A DNA stretch of 64,000 nt from Hippopus hippopus (taxonomy: Eukaryota; Mollusca; Bivalvia; Cardiida; Cardiidae): assembly GCA_946811185.2 (NCBI GenBank), contig OX328102.1, positions 11,657,194-11,721,193 of the forward strand, written 5' to 3'. The position numbers and the translations under genes were made by a program. Shown piece by piece: positions 56,846 through 64,000 of the stretch. Below the pieces are notes generated by a model, which ran no database searches, was not told the origin of the DNA, and saw nothing but the letters and a program-made list of their open reading frames with translations. Each line of letters opens with the position of its first letter. The first letter of the stretch is position 1.

Positions 56846-59470
56846 TCATTCCGATACAATGATATTGGCCAAGCGTGTCCAGAATGCGTCTATCTCCCCC
56901 GCGCTTCCTTCCGTTGGATATTCCAATGACGCTTCCCTATCTAATAAACGCATAACACTAAGAGGCATCTCCCTAACTGCTGTATCGAGCACGATAACAA
57001 TGACACATTTTCTCTTCGATTCAATGGACTCCATGTTTGCCATATTAATTTCATAGTCACACCATCTGTCACTTAAGTAGTTCTTATCGATCAAGTGCAC
57101 GGACTTTCTACTGTTGTAGATTGCGTGCACTATATTCTCCGCCACAGAAGCACCCGGATGTGAATTCCTGTCTCCAATCCAAAGTTTTAAGCCACGTTCT
57201 TGTTCGAGAGCTGGAACCATATTATCTTTGACAAATTTTGCCATTTGTTTGGAATACGATACAAAACCATCGTAAGTGAACAGTCTCTGGTATCCCTGAT
57301 GAACATGGCGACGCTTTCGACTGTAATAAATGTGACGTAACTTCCAGCGTTTCCGGTACATAATCAAAGTCACTGTGGTAGTGATAATGCAAGCTATTAT
57401 CGACGTTCCTGCAGCTATCAGCCACCCGTAATCAATACAGTCATGCTCGAGCTGTGTTACGAGCTTCGTCAAGTCAGCAGGTACTTGCAGTTTCAGGCGC
57501 TCACCGTCTTTAAGGCGACATTCATCGTCCTTTGTGAAGTTAATTCCTACACTTGAATGCCACATCCATTTCAGAAGGGGTATATTATGACAAGTACATT
57601 GTATAGGATTGTGAGACATGGCTAGGATAATCTGGCTTCCGTTGTTACAAAGTGATGTCGTCATTGTATCTAAATAATGCTGAAGGTCTGTGGGCAAGCT
57701 ATCCAGTTTATTTTCCGACAAATCTAGGAACCGTAGACACTGAGAAGCCCACAAGTTGAGGTCCCATACATCTAGATTATTGCTACTTAAATCAAGATAA
57801 TTTAGTGCAGCAAGGTCAGTGAAGATGTCCCTTTGAAGAGTGGTTATCTTGTTATTCGATAAATCTAACTTTTCCAGTGTTGTTAAATGTCTGAAGACTT
57901 GATGACCGTCTACACTGGCCAGCGAAACACCCAGTTGGTTGTAGCTTAAATTCAGATATTTCAGACTCTTGAATCCTGTAAAAAAGTCTTTCGAGATATT
58001 TTTACACAAGTTAAATGATAAATCAAGAGAGACTAACGATTGCAAACCGTGTACAGGACCCTTTAGAACTGTAATAAAGTTTGACGAAAAATCTAAAGAT
58101 TGTAAATTCTCACCGTTCAAAACACATGTCGCGTATACCTCAAAACTTAAGAAACTATAGCTCCATTTTATATGCTGAATATCTTTTGGTAATAGAACGG
58201 TAAGATCTGGTTTCGAATTCAAACACGCACTATTTTGTAACTGGTCTTCATTTTGTTCGAAATGGTTGTTGTAAAATGGGTCGTAGGTGATATGTTGTCG
58301 AGAAAGATCCAATTCCTGTAGTCCAGACATGCACCAAAAGTAATTAACGTATTCTCCAGGTGCCAGTCGATTTCCGGCTAGAGTCAACTTCGCCAGAGAA
58401 GAAGGTAGGAGTGTTTTAGATAGAATTTGAGTTTCGATCACCTCTAGTTTATTCAAGTCCATATATAGCGTTGTAAGATTTCGGAGTGTGCGGAGATTCT
58501 CGATATGCTTCATTTTCAACTCTGTACTTCTTTCATATTGCTTATGGATTCTGTTCACATCTAGCACCCTCAGTTTTGTTGAATTGACAAGACCTCCCAG
58601 AGCCATGTGCATCCCAGTAAAGTTGAGATGTTTATTGTAAGAAATGTCCAGATGCACAAGACTTCCGTTAAATGGTCGCAATGCATCAGTATGGATAGAT
58701 TCAATATGGCAAGAGGATATCGAGAGGTTTGTAATACGACTTTCATTGAAATTTTCAAATAGATCATCATCTACTGTTTCCATTTTACACGATTCTTTTG
58801 ATCGACCTGCAAAATTAAGTATTCTTAACTTCGTTAATTTTTTTATTTGTTTGCCAAACTTGCACAGTTCGCAGCCGTTAATGAACAACGTTTCTAGCGA
58901 TTTCAGGTATTTCAGTTCATCATCCAGGCCGTCAAAGGTGCTGATATTAATTTCTTTCAAATTAATGGCTCTCAAGTTCTTCAGTGGTTTGAATACTTCT
59001 TTTGCAAATGAGCTGCGGTTGTCCCGAGACCATGTTAAAGAGTTTGTGGACAAATTGAGATAAACAAGATTATCTAGGCCATAAAAAGCATTCTGGTCCA
59101 AGAAGCTGATACTGTTATTTGATAGATAAAGAAACTTAATACTCGTGACATTTACAAACACTTTATTTGTTACGTTCTTTAGTTTGTTATTGCTTAAATC
59201 AAGTATACACATTGGTGACTTGAAGCGACCTGGCGGGGGAAACACTGTTGGAATACGATCCAAACCAATACCCGAACAGTCCATGACATAACCTTCTTTA
59301 TTGCACTGGTCTTCAGCACTGTATTTACTTAGGCTTGGGCTTTTGGCCTCACATTTAGTATTTTTATTTGAGATTGCGGAAGGAAGCTGGCTATGTGCGA
59401 TAACAGGTTTCAGCAGAATCCCGAACAGGAACAGGTATCTCACTATGTTAGGCATTCTGCCAGGGTGCAT
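56846..59470 (-). CDS. Toll-like receptor, intronless CDS, divergent TIR box 2
   Basis: Seen (874 aa): signal peptide, either from M1 or more typically from M6 (MPNIVRYLFLFGILLKPVIA); N-terminal cysteines (TKC, EDQC, MDCSG); leucine-rich repeats over about 75-620, including an interruption near residues 380-440; a canonical C-terminal cap with HNPIQCTCHN plus two later cysteines; transmembrane segment about 682-705; RKRWKLRH at the membrane; TIR from 733. Box 1 is YDGFVSYS. Box 2 is GDRNSHPGASVAENI, keeping the proline and glycine but not the usual RDF. Box 3 is FW. In minus orientation, cctttcttttcag sits just upstream, with its AG at plus positions 59527-59526, so a non-coding first exon is expected. 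It is clearly a paralogue of, not a recent duplicate of, the receptor at 6894-9518. Confidence 0.95.
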   Translation of the reverse strand: MHPGRMPNIVRYLFLFGILLKPVIAHSQLPSAISNKNTKCEAKSPSLSKYSAEDQCNKEGYVMDCSGIGLDRIPTVFPPPGRFKSPMCILDLSNNKLKNVTNKVFVNVTSIKFLYLSNNSISFLDQNAFYGLDNLVYLNLSTNSLTWSRDNRSSFAKEVFKPLKNLRAINLKEINISTFDGLDDELKYLKSLETLFINGCELCKFGKQIKKLTKLRILNFAGRSKESCKMETVDDDLFENFNESRITNLSISSCHIESIHTDALRPFNGSLVHLDISYNKHLNFTGMHMALGGLVNSTKLRVLDVNRIHKQYERSTELKMKHIENLRTLRNLTTLYMDLNKLEVIETQILSKTLLPSSLAKLTLAGNRLAPGEYVNYFWCMSGLQELDLSRQHITYDPFYNNHFEQNEDQLQNSACLNSKPDLTVLLPKDIQHIKWSYSFLSFEVYATCVLNGENLQSLDFSSNFITVLKGPVHGLQSLVSLDLSFNLCKNISKDFFTGFKSLKYLNLSYNQLGVSLASVDGHQVFRHLTTLEKLDLSNNKITTLQRDIFTDLAALNYLDLSSNNLDVWDLNLWASQCLRFLDLSENKLDSLPTDLQHYLDTMTTSLCNNGSQIILAMSHNPIQCTCHNIPLLKWMWHSSVGINFTKDDECRLKDGERLKLQVPADLTKLVTQLEHDCIDYGWLIAAGTSIIACIITTTVTLIMYRKRWKLRHIYYSRKRRHVHQGYQRLFTYDGFVSYSKQMAKFVKDNMVPALEQERGLKLWIGDRNSHPGASVAENIVHAIYNSRKSVHLIDKNYLSDRWCDYEINMANMESIESKRKCVIVIVLDTAVREMPLSVMRLLDREASLEYPTEGSAGEIDAFWTRLANIIVSE

Positions 59471-59564
59471 TCTGTCTGGGTCCTTAGATGCCTGGTTCGC
59501 GTTTCCACACTTTTTGTTACGTAATCTGAAAAGAAAGGAGAATAGTATGATAGATTAATCCTAC

Positions 59565-59770
59565 GCCCAAACGATCCTATATTCTAACGGCCCTGACAAA
59601 TAAAGCTTTCCAAAACATTATCAGAAAAAGAGGAAATACTGGAAACCAGCATTTTCTCCTTTTACCTCCCAATGCTTACTACTCTCTTATAGTCAAGTTT
59701 GATTTTCCGTTCGCAAATGCTTTTAATTTGAATGCATCTAAAACTTGTCGTGTTTAAAAGAAATTACTTT
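59565..59770. repeat. HP-C element
   Basis: Lies in the putative 5' intron of the second Toll-like receptor; core atactggaaaccagcatttt. Confidence 0.75.
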
Positions 59771-59887
59771 TTACCCGACGATAATTTTTCTTTACCTGTA
59801 GTGCCTGCACACTGAATTTTACAAGGAAATATCCAAGCACGCAACCCACATAAAGGGTAACACGAAGGTGTTTAGTTTTGATTTATT

Positions 59888-60035
59888 TATTTATTGATCT
59901 TTAACGCCGTTTTTAACATCATTTCATTTATATGGCGGCAGCTGATTAAACTATCAATGCTTTCCTAGATTTTCTTTTAACCAGTACTTGGAACTGTTTT
60001 CTTCCCAAGCCACTAGCTGCTTTCTCACACATTAT
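59888..60035 (-). repeat. SINE tail
   Basis: ttaacgccgtttttaacatc and aagccactagctgctttctc. Confidence 0.65.
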
Positions 60036-60059
60036 CTTCCGGTAGGTAGCATTTTTCAG

Positions 60060-60335
60060 ATACATACCTATCTGATTTAGGCATTCTGGTCACAAAACCG
60101 GACTACTTTTCAAGGCGGCAATCGATGCAGCGAATTTCAAAATTAAGTACACGTTTACACACTGCAACGCTACCTGATACGATTCATCCAGCCATGGTTA
60201 GCTAGCATATAACCTATACATTAGTCATTTATAAACACAGCTCCTGCAAGGTTGGGATATTGCCCCGGTATAAGCCCGGCATGTTGGACACGTTATTTTT
60301 GTTGTCAGTCTGATGAAAAAATCCTGGTTTTCCCC
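60060..60335 (-). repeat. Dispersed repeat, inverted partner of 40625-40930
   Basis: gcattctggtcacaaaaccg, aacgctacctgatacgattc and cggtataagcccgg are inverted homologues of the 40.6-kb copy. Confidence 0.65.
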
Positions 60336-60944
60336 ATATCTGTATTAAGAAACTGTAAACAGAGATTTGCGGTAAGCAATGGTATTATATAAAAGTATTT
60401 TTCTCGTTTGAAATTATTATTATGTCAGTAAGAAATTTTTCGCAAAAAAAACTGGCTTGATTTTTCCACAGATGTATTATCTAGAGCCATTTTCCGCTTG
60501 CTATTTTTAGCGGCAATTTACGCACCGCGTATTACTGTTTGTCCTGTACAGAATAGTGATACGCCATGGCAGACAGTTTATTCTTCGATGATTATGACAT
60601 GCGCAAAAAACGCTTTCTCATATAATCATGGTCGAAAAACTGACAGGCGGAAAAATGTTAAAAGAAAGGGATTTTGTTGAAGATGCTTTTCGTCACTTTA
60701 GAGCATGAGGTTATTCTCATCATTAGAGGGAGCTATTCAGATTTTTCTCGCTGAACTTGAAAATGATAAAACACTGAATTCATAAAGGCAGCAATTGGCA
60801 AATTATCAGTGAATGAGAAACACAGAGGCAAGAAAAAAAAATTTTTTTTCAGTAGTATTTTCTTAATGGACCGCATAGCCTCTAGAGGTATTTTTATATT
60901 TCGCACGGCTAGAGTTTCGCTAAAATTCTTAGAATGTCACATGA

Positions 60945-62505
60945 ACAACAAGAGGGCAATGGTGGCCATGTATCGCTCATCTGCTTTTTACATAAATGTA
61001 ACAGGCACTGACAAAGACATAAATCATAAGACGTTTGAATGCCAATAATCTTATATAGAAAAAAAAAAAAAAAAAAGCCTAGCCCTCGCCGAAAAAGTCT
61101 CATCTTTTTCAAATGCAAACATTATGTCAGTGAATATAAGCAGGTCTCATCAAATATCATTCATGCTAAATATCAATGAACTCTAACAAAGAATTCTCTG
61201 TCAAGAAAATTGCCAAAAGTAAGAAGCAGTTTTTTTTCCAATGGCATGAGTGGTTAAGTTCTGGGGGAAAAAAACCCTGAATAATAGAGACCTTACTTTA
61301 TATTAAATATTGAACTCATCTAAGCATAACTATTTATATCAAAATAAATCACTCTCACTGAAAACTAAACATTTTCTTTCCAAAAAACTTGAATAACTAA
61401 CACCAATCGTGAAAAAGTGTAGTCTGAAAATCAAGGGAGGTAAATGGTAACAAGCTATTATAAAGGAGTTATTTTCCTTTATCAGTATTAAAAAGTTGAG
61501 TTATATCGACTTCATGTACTACACGAGGATTTTTAAAGTTGTCACATATTTAAGGTATTCCTACCCTGAAGCGGAACATCTATTTCCACTGTAATTTTAC
61601 TCTGGAAAATATGATATCATTAAAAATCATCACTATTGTAGCAGCTTAAAGGAGCCACTTTTGGAGGTTTTGCCTTCATAGAATTATCATTTTCAATTCT
61701 AAAATCACAATATCCTCAATTCAAAGGGAGATTATTATTACTTCCCTACAAAAAAGTAATTGAGGTATGAACAGAAACTTTTTAGAGAGATATTTAAAGA
61801 AATTCTGGACGATTAAAAGTGTTTAGAATTATTGAATCGCTATAAATTCTCAATAATCTAACAACAACAACAAAAAGTTATGCCATGTTGAACAGAAGCT
61901 TCAGGGGAGGTAAGCCTTAATCCTTTGTAAAACGTGTTACCCGTCGGGCTTTAGTTTTAATAACCTTGCTAGAGATCCACTAGATGAAGCCATATGCAAA
62001 ATTTGGTACACCTAGTTAGGAACCAGCTGACTTTTTAGTTGTCAATTCACAAGCCCATGTAACCCCAGGGGTGGAGCCGATGTTGATCCCAGAGCTGTAA
62101 AATGGACACTCTTGGAAGAGGCCTACTATATGAAGATACATGCCAAATTTGATAGCCCTTGGCCATAGAGTTAGGATCAAAAAGATTTTTTGTTTCACTA
62201 TATAAGCTTATGATTTCGGTCAAGAATACTTTTTTTAAAAAATTCAATAGTTTTTAGTTTTGTTCCATGGCAACCACAGTATATATCGAAATCATTTTTT
62301 TAAGAAACTCTGAAGAGGGCTATGGCTGGATCATTTCTGTGAAATTTCATCAAATTTGGATGGTTAGTTTCAGATAAGAAGATGTTTTAAATAAAAACTG
62401 TTTCTACCATGCACGAATGCACAAACGTATGGATACACGCACACTCGGGCAAAACCATGTACGCACCACGGACACCAGGCCATGATGTAAGCTCGCTGGC
62501 CTTCA
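60945..62505 (-). repeat. Decayed relative of the 48.2-kb repeat type, reversed
   Basis: Seen: begins acaacaagagggcaatggtg and gccatgtatcgctc, the reverse complement style of the 49.5-kb tail, and ends with accatgtacgcaccacggac and atgtaagctcgctggcc near 62500, resembling the usual head. Inside are agggaggtaa-type motifs (61435, 61905) and weak monomers. The interior is too decayed to define boundaries exactly; parts may be unrelated sequence. Confidence 0.4.
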
Positions 62506-62605
62506 GTCAGTGCAGTTAACAATGAAACAAGTCGATTTAGGGTATCCGAATTCAAATCAATATGATATGTCACATCTGATATCATAAAAACTGACGGAAT
62601 TAACA

Positions 62606-63574
62606 ATTGAAAAATGACAAACTCGATATTTAAATGCCAAAAATTGCACTATTTCATTGATCATAACCGTAAAATTTACACGATTGTAAAGAAAAGTTTA
62701 TCAAGTCGTTCTGATCGGTGGTTTACAAGATTTTTTCAGACTAGCGATCCTCTGCTCGCTTGTCTATTGTCATCGAGAGTGACCCAAATTCAAATGTAAA
62801 AACACACCCTCACACACAAACGAACGCACGCACGCACACCCCCCCCCCCCACACACACACAATCGCCAAATACTGCCCCACAGAAAGTTTTTTTTTCTGT
62901 TAGAAATCATCATTTTTTTTAGTTTGACATGAAATTCTAAGTCTCCACCATTCCAGTTTGAATGATGTTATCTTACAGAATCATAGACTGAACATGTTGT
63001 CATCGGTAAGGTACAAGATATTTGCTTATGTGTAAATTTAGTCAGTGACCTAATCAGGCTCATCTTTATTTATCCCGAAGCTAATCCTCGTGTTTTTGGC
63101 GGTTGTTGTAGGTCTCGTCTAGCCACGAAGTCGTCCAACCGATAAGAAAGTGAAAAGGCATGGAAAGTTCATCTAAAAGTGAACTCTAGAAAGTATTCAA
63201 ATATTAAATCTTTATACTGATATGTTCTTTTTCTTTGCTTTTTTTCAAGCGCTATGAGCGATTGGTAAAGTCACCGGATCAAACCGGGTCAGACGTGATA
63301 CCGGACTGACCACGCCAAGCCGGATTGGACTTAATAACCGAATTAGACCGGATCAACCGAATCGGGCTTAACAACCAGATTCGACCGTTTCATTTTTCTT
63401 CAGCCGTGTATGGAAATACCAAGTTTTATTTTTTACCAAAGCGGCTTATTTCACATTCGCTAGTCTGTCAGTATTTTCAGTACTTTGATTATTTGTGGCA
63501 TTTAAAAAAAAAAGCTCTGTTAACCTCCCCCGTAGCTCTTGGCCACAACCGGTTTTGTTATCTAAGTAGGTCAA
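62606..63574. other. No gene recognised; CCGGAT-rich micro-array
   Basis: 63272-63390 shows irregular repeats of accggat/ccgaat/ccggact units. A C/CA microsatellite is at 62803-62862. Confidence 0.4.
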
Positions 63575-63720
63575 AATCAGTTTGACTTTTGCGGAGTGTA
63601 TAGATCAAGATAGATCAAGATCAGACTACCTAGATCGTGCAGTCTGATCTTGTATCTATTCTGTTCACAATTTTTTAAGATATATCCTTAAAGTTGTATT
63701 CACGGTTTATTTAATTAGCG
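63575..63720. repeat. HP-D element, partial
   Basis: tagatcaaga is duplicated before the hairpin (63601-63620); right half decayed. Confidence 0.7.
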
Positions 63721-63751
63721 CTCTCCCGTTACCGCTTTCGGTGCCAGATAT

Positions 63752-64000
63752 ATGAACCATGCTCTGTGAAAAGGGGGCTTAATGCATTTGCGAAAAGTAT
63801 CGACCCATGTCAGCCTGCGCGGACTGCGCAGGCTGACATGGGCCGAAACTTTTCGCTATCTTTAATTTTTCTGCATGTCAAATTACCATTCTACATCATG
63901 ATACAGTGGGATGTTTGACAAAATGGATTTTATGGAATTATAATTGGGTTATGTCTTGTTTTGTCTGATGAATGACGGAGATGCATTAAGCCACCTTTTG
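63752..64000. repeat. HP-B element, runs off window end
   Basis: Near-consensus hairpin (cagcctgcgcggactgcgca); right end lies beyond the window. Confidence 0.9.

Overview
This is eukaryotic, animal nuclear DNA: AT-rich, gene-sparse, packed with short palindromic transposon relics, tRNA-derived SINEs and microsatellites. The dispersed repeats (hairpins with a CAGCCTGCGCAG core, elements with GACG/TCCG tracts and ~145-bp internal monomers, termini resembling 'gagcgacttcagggccatc') and the Toll-like receptor types point to a bivalve mollusc, probably a heterodont. I cannot name the species from sequence alone. No bacterial, viral or CRISPR system is present.

Protein-coding content is small. 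(1) A previously unannotatable gene on the + strand can be assembled by splice sites and phase: five exons (4501-4682, 13572-13649, 19056-19215, 20331-20412, 21356-21718) whose phases (1, 1, 2, 0) join perfectly into the 3' part of a type I membrane protein. It has a cysteine-rich ectodomain end, a Thr/Pro stalk, one transmembrane segment and a cytoplasmic tail with YxN, NPxY and YxxV tyrosine motifs. Its transmembrane exon is the last and only intact unit of a ~158-bp tandem array of decayed copies (about 18007-19055). (2) A complete intronless-CDS Toll-like receptor (9518-6894, -) lies inside intron 1 of that gene on the opposite strand. (3) A second, divergent Toll-like receptor (59470-56846, -) sits 47 kb away, with a clear 5'UTR splice acceptor. 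(4) An NFIL3/E4BP4-like bZIP factor (43214-44125, +) has its whole CDS in one exon, with an acceptor immediately before the ATG. (5) Fragments: a C2H2 zinc-finger terminal exon (28151-27936, -), a decayed mariner transposase (36494-37819, -) with both terminal inverted repeats, and the C-terminus of a LINE reverse-transcriptase protein (50569-50369, -).

Mobile DNA fills most of the rest. I recognise five dispersed hairpin families, named here HP-A to HP-E. HP-A and HP-B are unrelated outside but share the same palindromic core. HP-C (30-odd copies) and HP-D (17-odd copies) have TTAACCCTT-type ends and TTAA target duplications, suggesting piggyBac-type MITEs. HP-B, HP-C and HP-D copies are inserted into one another. 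Larger structures are a 3.2-kb element with ~155-bp terminal inverted repeats (14453-17623), a ~5.4-kb foldback structure (26858-32262) carrying the zinc-finger exon and a nested 1.8-kb TTAA-flanked element (30171-31995), and a recent near-perfect 65-bp-arm palindrome (54466-54609).

The two Toll-like receptors, the tyrosine-motif receptor and the NFIL3-like factor would all fit innate immune sensing and its transcriptional control, but co-operation is only inference from family roles and proximity. Several repeat copies lie within 15-30 bp of splice sites of the receptor gene, so transposons have probably shaped its introns.
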